From: Oreocharis arfaki
Taxonomy: Eukaryota > Chordata > Aves > Passeriformes > Paramythiidae
Direction of reading: 5' to 3'
DNA: 64,000 nt
Assembly: GCA_013398015.1 (NCBI GenBank)
Contig: VZRR01012715.1
Coordinates: 62,001-126,000, forward strand
A program made the translations under genes and the position numbers. The notes below the pieces were generated by a model. That model was given only the letters and a program-made list of their open reading frames with translations. It ran no database searches and was not told the DNA's origin. Position 1 is the stretch's first letter. Every line of letters begins with the position of its first letter. Shown piece after piece: positions 1-14,100 of the stretch.

Positions 1-3000
1 GAAGTTATTCTTTGTTCATTACACATTATTACTGAAGATTGGGAAGTAGCAATTAGGAACAGAATACACAGCAGTAAATGGTAGCTACGCAGATGAGTCA
101 GCAAGGTGGCCCATGTGTTGGAAAAGACAAAAAGGACCAGTGAAGGGGAAAAAAGGACTTAAATATTTATTTCTATGTCTAATGAAGAATGAATATAAAC
201 AGTTTAGTTTTTCAGTCTCACCCTCAGACAGGCAGATGTGCTTCATTGCCTCCCTTATTAGTACAGTGACTCCAAATGCATATAAGCACATACTTTGATT
301 AGGCTAAATACCTGAGGATATGGGACTGGATCAAGTCTTGAATGCATCCTTAAACAGATGAAGGAAAAGGATAAGAAATATTGTAAAAAAATAATTGAAA
401 TAGTTCTTTTAAACAGACTGTAAGCCATATCAAATAATAAATATAAAAATACTTTTTTTAAGTAAAACTGGCAAGTGTTAAAAATCCAATCCCTACAAGA
501 ATAGATGCTAGCAAGTGCTTTAAGCAAAAACCTCAAGAAACTGATATATTGTAGAGGAATTTGTTGATACTTAGAGAAAAAATTAGATGTATATTAGAAG
601 ACCCTAGTGTCAAGGTTTACTGGGTTTTGTGAACACTCCTCCTCCATCAGTGCCAATATCAGTAAGTGTTTTGTAAATACAGCTGAAATATTTCGAAAGG
701 CTCTCCCTACCCCCTCTGTTAGATTGCAGTGTTGGACCATTAACATGGTTTTGTCATTCACCTTAGCCACAGTGATCACCCTTAAATTTTTCAGCATTAA
801 TCATAAGCAAGGCATCATGATCTAACTTACATGCAGGCATATGACAGTAGGGAAAATGGATACTTTCCATTGCCTGTAGTAGGACTAGGCTCAGAAATTT
901 GACTTTAATATATCAAGGATGGAAATTTGACAGATAGGTAGTAGTGGCAACTCAAAAGCACATAAACCAGATCTTTAAAATTCTGAAGAGCTGAATTAAA
1001 GTCATCAATAAGAAATAGCACTTAGAAATCTTCGTTATAGTCTCCTGGATTTTAAGCTAAATGTGTTTGGCCCAGTCTTCCCACAGGTCTTGTGAAAGGT
1101 TTGGATTGTTTTGCTCTTTTTAATGAAGATGGACACTCACATGAGTACAGGACTTTATAGCTTAAGAAAGTCCCACAAATAAAAATTCTCAACAAAACAA
1201 TTTAGACCCTACTAAATATGCCTAGGTTCATGGAACTGTTATGAGAACCATCAACACTTAAACAATAAAAATGGAGTGCTACAGCTGTGTTTATCCCATT
1301 TCACTCAGAAAGGGTCTGGATTTGTTAAAGATGCAGCACAAATATCTTGCTGCTGAAGGAAGCCTGACATGCAAATTAATCCCTTCTCTTTGTACTGAGT
1401 GAAATTCAAGATACACTACAAGGACCCAAGCACTCTAGTACAGATAGTTGTATTACAGAAAGCAATGTTAGATTTGTTTGCCTAGAGCTAGACCTGCTTA
1501 CCTAGAGAAATTTGGATATGAATAGTTTTCCAGGCCTCTTAGGAATGGTTATACTGAAAGGGGAAAGGAGACAAGATTTGAGTTCAGCTGAGCCACAGTA
1601 TTACCAACCACCATTGCTTGTTCATTCCTTGCAGTGCTCAGGAACTCTTAACTGATTGCCCTAAACATCCCCAAGCTGTCAATTCTGATATCCTGACCTA
1701 CCACCACACCCCTTTGCAGGGAACTCTCTTCACTTTGGCTCCATGTACAATTCTGACCTTCATTCACTTGCAGAGGTGCAACATGGAAAGCAGGAAGTGA
1801 AACAACCAGGCAAGAGAAGTTAATATTTTCTTTATAGGAGAGGGAAATGCCAAATTCCCTCCACAGTAACTAATGAGAAATTATAATTGTTATTATTGAC
1901 TGGTAACACTGATCACCTTGAAAAATGTAACTAGGTTGAGATCCCAATGTGCCAAAGCCCTTTAGGCCCAACTGCATGAATTCTAGCAATCACTGCCCTA
2001 GGCAGCTTATTGCCTGAGTCAGGTTGGTGTGGCAACACACACACTCTCTCAAAAGAGAGGAAAACTTAGAGACGAGTGAGGCACCTACAGGGAAAAAGCT
2101 GATCTGGGTGACTGACAGCAGGGCTTATTCCTTTGGTAGGTTCAGGTGTGTAAAGGGTAGTATTACAAAAAGAAAGGGATTGCTTTCAGCAAAGAGCAAA
2201 AGACTGTATTGCAACATGTACGTGCTACTCTGCATCCTGCCTTTAAACTTGGAACGGTGATTAAAGCTCTTCGGTGCCTCGCTCTTCATATGCAAAATAA
2301 AATAACTAGATTAAAAAATATATCTCTGTAATTGAAATAGTATATAAATAATACAACATCTGTTAAAATTCTGCATCAATTTACAATAATATGTGCTGGT
2401 TTTCTTGTTTTAAACATCAAGTTTAATAAATATAATGACCTTTAAAAAATTCTGAAGACAAATAATCTAGATCAAAGAGAAATGCAAAAACAAGAAAATG
2501 TGCAAAAGAGAAAAAGAGAAAAAAATATGGAATTTTCCTCAAGTTATTTTGTCATGTCTCTTTTTTTTGCTGTTTACTTGCACTGTCTTTCAATAGACAT
2601 TATGAGTTTTCATCTTATCTGATTATTATATATCATGACACATATTAAGGATTAACATAACTATTTTTTTTAGTTTTTAAAATAATTTTGGTATGGTATA
2701 ATTTATGAAAATCTATCCAATGTGCCCACAAGTATGGATCTGAGGATCATATTTGAGCTTTGTTTCAAACTCTGTGAGGCCATTCAAGAAAAAGAGGGCA
2801 AATGTGAAAATTCCTAGGTCATTGTCCTGATACAGATGTTCATGTTTCCGAACTCCAGTTACAGTTTTTAATTGGATGCTTACTGGGGTGGTGGAAATAA
2901 ACAGTTGTCCTAAGTTAGAGAACTGCATGTGACGTAAGTGGATGAGCAGATAAAAGGCCATTTTCCAGCACCTTCAGAAAACACAAAGGTTAAGACTTCA

Positions 3001-4350
3001 TTATGTGCTACATAAGAGATCAGAACTTTCCTCAAAGTTTCTCTAATATCTTATTCCACCTCATAAGGCTTAGGGATTTGAGTTGCTCTGATTCATTCTT
3101 TTAAATAAAAGGAGAATAATAGAGGTGCCTTTTGTAATCTTGCAGAGAAAGAACAGAAATCTTGAGGTGTGGCCCCAATTACTGTTACAGACTTTAATAA
3201 AGAAAAGAGCTGGGTAGAGAAGTCATAGATGTGTCACCTGTTAAAACTGTTTGTTAAATGCAAGTGGCCAGATGGTTTATTATCATCCATGCTCAGTATC
3301 GATCTCAAAAAGTAGTCTCAATCTGTGCGAAATATATTGAATTTTTTGCTTGACTTCTTTTCTTCCTCTGGTTTCCTTTTAACTAAATGTCAACCATATA
3401 AACTTTTGTTCCTTTCAGGCCTGTCATAATTTTGCTCACTTTTTTTGTCAGATGATTTCTAAGGAGATTTGCAATACCGAACACAAGAACAATATTTTTA
3501 TATTGCATTACAAGTATCTTCAACTTGATATTGTCAAGACACAGCCAGCCTCTGCAATCTGTGCTGAGAGAAATGCAGTCTCTTTGCTGGGTTGTGGCAG
3601 CACCAAGAAGGAACTAGCAAAGAAAACATCTTCCAGTCAAGTCTTTATCTCTCCTCCCTAAGATATCTCTCATATGTGCAGTTTTTTGGTGAGTAGTGTG
3701 CATGGCTACATACTCAACTTGTGCCAAGTATCTGAATATCATCCTACTTAATTTTTTTGCAGATCGGACTTCTAGAAGGAACAGGGTGAGAAGCTAACAA
3801 AAGATCTTGAATTTCTCTTCTGTCTCACTAACAGAAGGCTATGATGGACTGCTACAACAAAAAGTGCTTTTGAGTCCATTTTTCTTGCATCAAAATGTTG
3901 AATTATTCAGGTCTAGAAATAAGGTTTAGGACCAGGTGTGAAAGAAGGAAGACACTACTAAAAGATTACAACAATAAGATGTTCTCTGCCTTCAACCCCA
4001 AGCTTACACTGTTTTAGCTCTCAATCTCAAAATATAGTAGCCATGTGAAAAGTCTCCTGGTTTCTTCTTCGGAGGGGGAAGAGCAACAAAGCAGCTATTT
4101 GAGATAACAATCCTAAACAGTACCTCCCAAAACCCATGTGCACTCCCACTACTTAAAATCTCAGCAGGGTGTCATAGTCATGAGTATTTGTAGTCCATCT
4201 CCAAGCCAGCACATGAATCCTTGTATCCTAACAATTTTCATGCTTCTTTGCCCAAATCTGGATGAAAACTATGTACGAGGCACTCTCTCTCTCCGCTGCC
4301 AGGTGACCCTGCTGCTGTGACAGTTTCTTGCTCAGGCTGAGCAGAACTGA
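1..4350. other. AT-rich unique DNA, no gene seen
   Basis: Open frames here are at most about 92 codons, lie on both strands, and show no recognisable domain or codon pattern. I see no LINE or LTR signature. The sequence is AT-rich with short A and T runs, for example the A/T-rich stretch near 2280-2700. It is compatible with intergenic or intronic DNA. Old, diverged repeats could be present without my recognising them. Confidence 0.6.
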
Positions 4351-4417
4351 TCCTGCCTGTAAGGCATAAAGACATGCATGTGTGCAATACACATGTCTTT
4401 ATGCCTTACAGGCAGGA
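4351..4417. repeat. Perfect inverted repeat (26-bp arms, 15-nt loop)
   Basis: Bases 4351-4376 are the exact reverse complement of 4392-4417, separated by a 15-nt spacer. A transcript of either strand could fold into a mismatch-free 26-bp stem. The spacer itself can add a small alternative pairing (CATGTG with CACATG, 4377-4382 and 4390-4395). The flanks outside the arms do not pair, so the symmetry ends sharply. Neither arm matches a transposon terminus or a microRNA that I recognise. A perfect stem is unusual for a vertebrate microRNA precursor, which normally carries bulges. It may instead be a recent templated inverted duplication or a miniature element. Confidence 0.9.
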
Positions 4418-6986
4418 GCAATGAATAATTTTCAACAGAATAATTTTCTATCTAATCTTGTTTGAATGCTTGTTGTATAATAGTAAACAATTATAATTTG
4501 ACAGCTGTATTGAATTGTGTTATACAAATGCCTGTTTAGTTAGAAGACGAGATCAATAAATAAATTGATGACTTTGTTTTCCTCTTAAGAAATGGATATT
4601 TTTAAGTAATTTAAATTACTCATTAAATAAATGATGCAACAAAACAATACATTCAAGACCACAGTCAAGGTAAGAGGCTTTGACGACTGGTTATTAAAAA
4701 TCATTAATAAAAAAACCAGCTAGTTTCTAAATTTAAAGCACATAGTTGCTGTACAGAGAGATCCTTTATTTCAACTAGATCTGTTAAATTTTAGAATTGT
4801 CCAAATAAACTTTATCCAAACTTCTTTAAGCCAGATCGAGCGTTAATTTTAGAAAATATTTGTTATAGAGTTATTTAGTGATCATTCATCTTAATTGGAG
4901 TAGAGGTGGTGGGACTGTAAATTAGCTGGTTTAATATACTAGGTTCCCAGTGGTACTTCTGGCTTGTGTTTTATTATTATTTGTTAACATATACACTCTC
5001 AATCCTTTTTTTTAGACACACCTTTTACTGTAAATACTTTCTTCATTTATTGTGATTAACTTTTCTCCATTGTAACTAAGAGATTGGCTCAGCTGTATTG
5101 TTCCTTATGCTTTGGAACATGGATAATAATTTCAAACACAGCTGGAAATGAATGTTTTTGGGAACATTTAGCTAAAAAGGCATTAAATCTAAGACCATGA
5201 GTTTAAGACATTGAAATATTAACTCTAGTTTCAAGACTTTAGAAAAAGGAAATGAGGTCGGATTTTGTTCCCAAGAAAGAACTGTAATTGACTTACATTT
5301 TTGGGGGCTAAAGGTGAAAGTGAAATGGCACTGTGACCAGAGTCAGACTGTCCACTTAGTAGATTGGGCTTAGGAACTGCTGCTGCATCAGCAGGGCTGT
5401 CCTAAACAACAGGGAGTTGGAGAGCAATAGATGAGCAGTACAAGCTCAAAGGCTGAATATCCTGGATACAAGAAGATTGGACTTGTTGTCTAGCTGAAGC
5501 AAAGCATAGTGATGAACGTGCTGGCATCCTAGCAAGCTCTGTCACCAAAGCCAGACAAGGACCTGAAGGCAACAAGAACCAGAAGTGGCAGGGAGTGTTC
5601 CTTATCTCGATAAATTGACAGTGTTTTTTGGAAGATGATAAGAACATCACCATTTTGATATTTGAAACCATCTCGGGTCATACAGATGATGGTCTCTTTG
5701 CAGCAACAGAGCCAAGAAACTTTATTCAACTTGGTGTGGAACTTAGGCTCACACTTAACAGCATTGATAGCTGCAAGATTATGAACACCATCTCACCTCA
5801 GCGTTACTCAGGACTGTCTTGTAAAAGAATGTATTGATGCAGTCTAAATCTATAGAAAGTTATAGGATGGAAAAAAGCAAGGGGTAGGTTATGCACTCAT
5901 TATATCTTCCATACAAGGCACAGAAATGGTATTTCTTCAGTTGCCTGAGGTACCTTATTTTGAAGATCTGAAGTTAGTTGCTTTCCTTCGTGCCACTTTA
6001 CCACTCATGCCACTTCAGAGGAAATCATACGAACTTTGCTTGCAGGACCCCAGATGACCCCCAGCCCACATCTGTCCTCAGGGTAGGCTGCTGGCACAGC
6101 ACCTGCAAGGGGGAGTGGGAGGGTGTATGACTAATCCTGCTTTTCCACTGCTGGAAATATTTTCTCTCAGCAGCATGTATACAAACTGAAAACAAGCCCA
6201 ATTAAAGTGGACTACACCAATAAACAGAGAACACACAGCAACAGTTGAGTGATTATGTAGGGCAAAACAGTGTGGAAGCCAACTGACTGCAATATGCTCT
6301 ACTAAATTTAGATCATATATCGTACACACAGGTAGGTGGTGAGCATTGCAGTCAGCTACCTTGGACTCGTTTGCTGTCCTATTGATTAGGTGCTCAGGTC
6401 TGAGCTGTTGTAAATTCTTTTACTTCTCAGTGCATACTGTCAAATATGCTGCCTAGGGAGCACATAGATACAGTTCAGTTTAAAAAAAAAAGTGTTTTAA
6501 ATTGTTTATTTTTCTCAGCGTTCATTTATTCAATTCTTTTCCACTGCCAACTGTTTTTGGAGCATACTCATGAGCAGAGCAATATGCATTTAAATTGTTA
6601 TTGCTGCAGTGTTGCAAAGGCTGTGTCTATCAGCCAAAGTGAATCACTAAACCTATCTTATGATTTAAGTTACAGTTATTTTTCATACAACTAAGAAATG
6701 TGCATGGCATAAATATATGACTGACCAGATTTACGCTCTCTCATTCATGCTGGGGAAAAAACCCACAAAACTATCATCATTCACGTATGCATTCAATACT
6801 TTGCATGACAGGATTTTCAAATGTTATGAGTATAAACCAATAATCACTCCAGGGCAAGATTAGTAGTTTGGGTTTTTTTTGTTTTTTTTTTCCCCAGCAT
6901 GTTCATAACAACTGTAACAAAACCAACATTGATAAATAACTGAATGTCACAGAGATTTTAAAACAGCTCTGAGAGTGGTCTCCAAT
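4418..6986. other. AT-rich unique DNA, no gene seen
   Basis: There is no recognisable gene or mobile element. Open frames are under 90 codons, and those around 5400-5840 overlap on opposite strands, as expected by chance. A T-rich run with short G interruptions lies at about 6870-6895. Confidence 0.6.
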
Positions 6987-7008
6987 ATTTTTATTTTATT
7001 TTATTTTA
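6987..7008. repeat. Short (ATTTT)n microsatellite
   Basis: About four consecutive units of ATTTT are visible. Pentamers of this sort are common in vertebrate noncoding DNA. Confidence 0.8.
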
Positions 7009-10000
7009 CTGTTTTTCAACTACTGCTGATAAATTTTGGATATTTTTGTTATCCCTCCATGTTTGCAGAGCACTTGGTGTGCATCCAGTATATATGTGAT
7101 TTTAAGAAAACGTAATACAAGTTGCAGTGTTGGTACAACTTGTTATGAGGCTATTCCTTCCTTTTGGATACTCTTGATTTGGCCAAACTCTAACCCTCTC
7201 ATTTCAAGCTGAGTTATTGCACTCTTCGAGAAATACTTCAGGTAAAACCATTCACCTGTTTCTGAGAATAACGTTACAAGCATAACTTGTTATTTGGCCA
7301 ATTCTAAGTAAAATCAAGCAAAATTTGATAACTCTTGTGTTCCAGTAAATAGTTCTAAAAGCTTTTCATCAAGGGCTTCATATTTTACAAAGAAACATTA
7401 TTTGTTTTCTATTTCTTTTGGTGTTCATAAGCAAGAAATCATAAGTAAATGATAAGCATTGGAAATATTTCTGTACTGAAAGATCTAGATTTTCATAAAT
7501 CTACACACTTCTAACGCGTAGTGTAAAGTCTAAATTGACTGTGTCAACTGCAGCTGATAAGAAATAGGCAGTTCTGACAGCTGTAGACTGAAATGGGTCA
7601 GGAACACATGCCAACAACCTGGCAATAATTCTGTAATGCAGGAAGGAGAAATAAAGCTGCCATGAAAGTGGGAAGGGAGGGAAGATAGCTGGAACTGCGG
7701 AGGATGAGAGAGTCAGTTTTAAGAAGGACCAGAGAACAGACAGAAAAAAGGCATCTGGAAGGATGAGACTAATGTTGGATCCTGCATCCCCTAGCGCAGG
7801 TGTAACCACCTGTGCCACCGGCTAAGGCGGATACTGTGGGAAAAGTATCACTATGCATGTAATTACAAAGCATATGAGAATGCATGCACCACGGCCTGTC
7901 AGCCAAATTTAATTCTGCCATTCCCCATCTGACACATTCCTAACTAGCAGAAGACATCATTTGACCAACATAAGTTTAATTTATAACTATAGACAAAATT
8001 TGATAGGTATATATAGCAACATTTTATTGTCCATTGCAGAACAGTAAAGGAGCCTATTGATTATTTTAAAAGAGAATTTTCAGGGAAATATTTAGGACTG
8101 TGTCTTTTGCAAAAAAAAAAAGGTTTTATTACTTTTGTCAATAAAGCTGTGTGAAATACCAAGTTAGATTTAGAAGTAATATAGAGGCAGACTACATAAT
8201 AAAAATTTTTTTTGTGAAATAAAACAGCTGGACCTACACTGAATAAAGAGTGGAGTACGAAAGATGTCTAGCATCATACACACAGAAGGCCTGGGTTTTC
8301 AAAGGGATAAAGCTTCTATTTGTCTCTATTTTAGCAGAAGATCCTAGCAGCACAGCAGGCAGCCTTTCATGGCTTACAGCTGTGCATTTAAATGCCACCT
8401 CATTCTGTTCTTCTGCACAACTCCCAAATTCATAGACTATCCACCTGGCAGAAGTAAGCTAAACAGTGGTTTCCAAGACTCCTGAAATTTCTCTAAATAA
8501 CAAGTGCAGCAAATCAACACAAATCTGGCAGAGAATGCCATGCAGTGGTTCTACATCGAGCTGTACTGTATCCCACTCCACTCAGGAAAAATGCTGCATC
8601 CAGGAAGATCCTCTGCTAATATTTTCCCACCACTCAAGTTAAAATGAATCCTCATTGTCTGGCCATGGAACAAAATTAGTACAACCTCCATTGGTCAAGC
8701 CAACATTTTTCTGACAGCTCTGTAAGACTGTTTGCTTTGGTAGGCCATAATACTGAACAGTTTAACTAGAGAAAGAGGGAACGCAGTATGTTTCTGTGTA
8801 ATACTTTTTTTTTGCAAAAATCCAAAATATAGAAAAATTATTTTAAAAAATAGCTGGAGACAGAAGTTGCCACAAATGTGATCTAAAAATATTACAATCT
8901 TAGTGGGCAAGGTGAAGAGCTAAGTGGAATGAGAGAATTGTAAGGCTGAAGCTCAGTGGTAAAACCAAGACAGCAATGTACTGGGAAGCTTGATAAGGAG
9001 ATTATTTGCATTAATAGCTAAAGCATCCAAACAAAATATAATTTAGAATGATCAAAGTCCCTGAGGGATTAATGAGAGATATGCCTCCAGAAAGAACATC
9101 AGAGAGCTTCAAGGAGACCTTACAAAGACCTTGTTATGTCTTCTTGGCCCTCGAACTATAACAGTAAATCCATTCTTCTCTGGCCTCTTTTGCTTACCTC
9201 TCCACTTCTTTCCAGCAAATAATACAATATCCTTTATGACTGTATTAGAGGTGTAGATGTTACGTTTACAGTGTTGTGCTTTGGTAGAGCCTGTTTTCCT
9301 CAAAGAGTTTTAGACAAAGTCAAATATTTGTTTTCGATGGGATTTCGTCTGGCAACAGAAGGCAACACTTCTCTCCACATTTGAATGTGAAAATTAGGTC
9401 TAAAATCACATCTGCACAGGAAGCATTATTTAGTTACTGAGTAGTGAATGTTATTAATATGCCTTCACAAACCCTGAAGCATGCTGAGGCTCTTTTTCAC
9501 TTCTGAAAGGAGGGATGTGACTGGAGAGGCAGATTAAAAGTGTGTTCTGTCTAGCCCAGTTATTATGAGGTATCTTTTTTTTCTCTGGGGATGGCAGATT
9601 TAATATTTTAGTGATGTTCTAAAACAACTGCACTTACTCCTTACATTCTCCTATTGCCCTATTTCCTTTCTCACCTTTACTACAATTTTCAGCATTTTTC
9701 TCCTTTTCTCTACAGATTACATCACAAATCTACAATCTACCTTCTACAGCTTCAATTTATTCATAGGTCAGACAGAAGATTATTGACTTTTCTGCTGTAT
9801 CACAATTCAAGATGTACACTCTAATAAGTCTGGAAACCTTGTGTCGAGTGATGGTTCCTGCCTCTAGTGATTTTATGGAATCCTGAGGTCATTTCAATGT
9901 AGAGAAAAAAGAGTGTTATCTGATCTACTGATGTCTCTGTTTGGAGAAGTTCTGTCAGCCAGCTTGTGTTTTATACTTTTTGTAATTGCTCTGTGTTAGT

Positions 10001-10479
10001 CCCAGGCTCTGATTTTGAAAAGTTTAAACCTGTAGGTATAGAAAAGTCTGTAAAAATTTTCATGGAAGTGGAAAAATATCCCAAGAAAGTATTGTGGTTG
10101 AAAACCTCATTCTGTTGTGAATAGTTTCTCAAAGATGAGAGAAGTCTTTATGGAATTTATGCTTTTTGGGGGTTTTTTTGCTCTTTGGAGCTCTATGGCA
10201 ATATAGTACTTCAATCTGCAGCACCCAGTAACATACCAAGAAAGAAGAGTAATTCTAAAGCCAGATATAGGCAACATTACTACATGAAAAACCTCTCTGA
10301 AGAACCTGTCTCAGCTTTGCTTTTAGCTTTTCAAAGGCTAAGGAAGATTTTTTTCTGTAGGGAATGAGTGTTTCAAAGTATCTTAGAGAATCACCAGCAG
10401 AGCTATCAGTAAAAACAGGTCTAATATAAAAGCAACAGCACAAGAAAGTTCATTGGCAAGGTTCATTCTACTACTTACT
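7009..10479. other. AT-rich unique DNA, no gene seen
   Basis: No supported gene. The longest frame (7501-7818, minus, 105 codons) has no recognisable domain, and its start lies in a short CpG-containing patch near 7790-7830. The rest is AT-rich with A and T homopolymers (for example 8110-8120). Confidence 0.6.
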
Positions 10480-11110
10480 AGATGGTTAAGGCACGCTGAG
10501 GAAAAGCAAACAAAAATCCAGGGTCAATCCATCCAAACCAAAATAAAGGCCCAACAGCACTTAGCTTCAACTTAACAGCACCTTAACTTAACAGCATTTA
10601 ATTTATTCAACTTATAACTTATGTTTAACAATTTAGCAAAGAATTCATATAGGATTTACTATACCACGAGAGTTACTTACTTGCAGGCCTAACTTATGAG
10701 TCTGGAGTAATTAAGAACCTAGGAGAGCAGCATTCCAAGTACATTTGCCACGGCATATGCACACTTGCATGCACACAGATACAAAGAGTCTGTACAAGGT
10801 ACCTGTGGAAAGTTCCCCTCGAAGGCAGCGAAATGCTCACTGCAGATGTCTTTGCATCTTCTCAGCAGGTGAAGGGTGGAGCCTCAAGGAGCAGGGGCGT
10901 ATCAGCCCAGGATCCATCCTTGTTTGGCAGTCTCCAAATACAGCAAACCTGAGAGCTGCTGGCTCTGAGAGGCCCCACTTAGAGGGGCTTTGCGGGTCCC
11001 AGCCACCAAGGTCCGGAAGAGCTCAAAGGGTCTCACTTCGGACCACTGCTTATAGGTTCGCAACAGACTGGGCTTTAGTCATAACAATGTTTCATCCTGG
11101 ACACACTTCA
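10480..11110 (-). mobile_element. Probable antisense LTR of an endogenous retrovirus
   Basis: This block is richer in GC and CpG than its flanks from about 10740 onward. Read on the minus strand, it runs from a GC-rich part (10860-11060) into an AT-rich part with an AATAAA signal (complement of 10602-10607), then a stretch with repeated TTAAGTTAAG-like units and the segment around 10500-10560. That order and wording resemble an LTR family I associate with bird ERVs. I cannot place the termini or a target-site duplication, so the boundaries are approximate. The 143-codon plus-strand frame at 10745-11176 lies inside it and is not a gene. It could also be another interspersed repeat class. Confidence 0.45.
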
Positions 11111-14100
11111 GGCCTGAAACTTCCTCTGAAAATTCGAGAAAAAAACATTATCCCACTTGGGTTGTTTTTCAGGTAGAAAGTGGTTTCCAAGGCTGTTCAT
11201 TAAAAAATAAAGCAGGAGCTTGTTAGACAGCACCAGTTCCTGGGAGCAGGAAGTATTTCTCATAAACTCGAGAGTAGCTCAGCCCAGGTGCTGTTTGCCA
11301 AGGCCCAGGCCTAATGAGCATTTCTGAGGTCATAGTGCAGCCTGGAGTGGGGAGGATGCACCACTACTGTTTCGTTTCTTTAATTTTCAATAAAAATTTA
11401 AAGACTTTCACTGCACTTAATGTTTGATAATATTAAGATGTCTCTCTCTCTTCATAAGAAAATATGAATATTATGTATTATAAACTGAAATTCTGCTTTT
11501 AATATGACTATATATCAAATTTCCTTAGATAATCAAAATCACAGGTGTGGGTTATGAGTTTTGGTTTTGAGCTTTTTTCACTGGTTTTAAATGAGTCAAA
11601 CTTGATAAATTCTTGTCAAAGTGTCAGGAAAATAAGTTTATCATACATACCGACAATCATAGTTGTAACAGCATACCAGACAGCTCTTTCATTTCCTTCT
11701 GTCTTCAGGATTCTGAAAAGCTTCACTCCTTGAGGTGTGAAGAGGAAGTTTCAATCAATCAAGTCCTTCTGCATGGTATCAAGGCATCAAATCCTTCTTG
11801 GGGATAAATAACTTTATTTATAGTATAAATACAGTTAGTATTATATAGTATAAATATAGTATGATACAGATGCTCAGAAATCACTTCTGATTGACCCTGA
11901 TTTTAATCAGGCCAAATAAAAACTTGCTTGGTTTTTTTTAATGACTGATGTCATTCAAAACAAAAAGGTGCTGCACTAACTGCCAAAGCTAGAAGAGCAG
12001 AAATGTGGTAAACTATGTTCTTTAATGTGGTTTCCCCAGCTGGATCAACATGTTTGGATAAAATATTCTGCAATAAGCCAGTGTTTCATGGCGCGCTTTG
12101 TGGTATGTGCCAGGTTCAGGCAAACAGGTTGATTTAACACAGCTTTGATTCCACCTAGGAATGTGGACTATGTTTAAGAAAAGAATTTCAAATTCACCTT
12201 TGAGGACCCAGTGTCACTGAGGTGGCATTATTTCTAATGGCAGTGCTAAAACTATAAATGATAACAGAAATCTTCAGAAGTCACTTTTTGCGGACTCCTC
12301 TCAGATAACAGGGTTTAAGTTAGCCAATCACCAAAATATCCTGCTTAGTTCCTTCTACAACACTGACTGTACTTGTAAGATTGCCTTAAACAAAGAATCA
12401 GTGAAACTTGGGCACCTTTCAACCGTCTTACACATTTACCACACGCAGTTAATTACTTATCAGCTTAAGTAATTTTAAATATTGAAAATCTAACCTCAAT
12501 TAACTCCTAATTGACTTCAGACAAAACATGAATTACAACCTAAAAATAATGTGAGCATAATATCCCAATTAAAAGAAAAAAAAAATCAAAATCCAGCTGT
12601 ACTTCCCCTACAACAGCATCTCACTGTGGACTTGGCATGCAGTAGAAATGTGCTTACACTTTATTAAGAAATATTTGTCATAGAGTGTTCAACAAATACT
12701 TTGTTCTAACTGCCCATTTTAGAGGGCATATCTCTGCAAGTTTGTTTGGGCTAGACAGATATCTAAAGCTTGATGAAGTAATTATGAAAGATTTTTTTCC
12801 ACAGGTGAAGCACCTCAAAAGTCCATAAATGTCTAGATTTTATGTAATCCAGTATTGCACTAATGATCCTGCTATAAACTCAGTCTGCAAAACTGATAAA
12901 GTGCAGGAGGCAGGCAATCCTTGAATGCTGATTAACCAGCAACTCCTCAAAAACTGTTTCTTGATTCTTTGGTAGTAAAATAGAAATAACTAAATGAGAG
13001 ATGTGTAGATGATGAAACAATGAATTCAGCAAGGAGCTAGAGAAGCCCCTGCCTGCATCTCCTGGGTAATTACCTGTGCTGCAGCAAAGTATTGGAAGAG
13101 CTTCCTCTGTCAGAAGGGATGTATTTCATGTTGCTGAACCACCAAGAACGTGTTCAGCTGGGACAAACTCATTGGAGAAGCATGTAGAAAGATGGAAACA
13201 CTGAAAGAAGATCTGTTTATCTGTTACTGCAAGTACAGTGTGAACAAAGAATTCCTAAAGGATTTTGTCTTTTGAAAAATGTACAAAAAATTATTCTTTT
13301 TAGACCAAATTCATACATTCTATATCAGCATAGCTCTCTCAAGTCTACGGGTGTTTATTAGGTTATATAAACAAAGTATCAGCCCTTTTAAAGGGTCTGT
13401 GCTCTCTATCTCTTCCAATTGCTTCCTCAAAGATAGTACCATCACCTACCTTTACCCAGACTCAAAGTCATCTCTCTGGCTTACTGTATTGCTGTACAGC
13501 AGTTAAAAGCAACAGCAAAAACAACCACAACTTAAAAAAACGCCCACGCACCACTAGGTCAAAATATTAGCCTGCTCATTCTGGGAGCCTTGATATATCC
13601 TGGACATGGATTTACACAGGGTCTGTAGGAGGACATAAGGACAGAGTTAGAAAGCACGTGAGAAGTATGTTTTACTTTGAGGACTGGGTTTACAAAGAGA
13701 GGCTGAGAATAGAAAGAAAAAACTTCAAAACGAAAACTAGAAAAGTAGGCAAAAAAGTAGGCAAAGCTATTCCTGCTGTGAGAGCATTGCATGATGCTGA
13801 TGGGAAGCCAACAAGCAGCACTTGAGGAGGGTTAGCAAGCATGGTGCTGTGTGAGGTATCTAAGGGAGACATTCAGAAGTGAGTTTTTATTTTGGCCCTT
13901 TTGTTGGAAGTGGAATTCAGCTTCTGAGAAAGCCTTAGCTGAGGTTTCTGAGGTGTTCAGGCGTGAGACCTGAGTCTGCATTCATAGGATGTAGACTTTT
14001 CCAATATTCCAGCATAGGTTTTTCAGTTGAAAATATTCAATATACAGTAGGAATACCCGATTTTTGGGAGATCTGCTTTGAAACAGAAGTAAAATGGAAT

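Noticed and set aside
10487..10500. TAAGGCACGC, the first ten bases of miR-124
   Set aside because: The match ends after ten bases, no miR-124-like partner strand lies nearby to form the precursor, and it sits inside a probable LTR.
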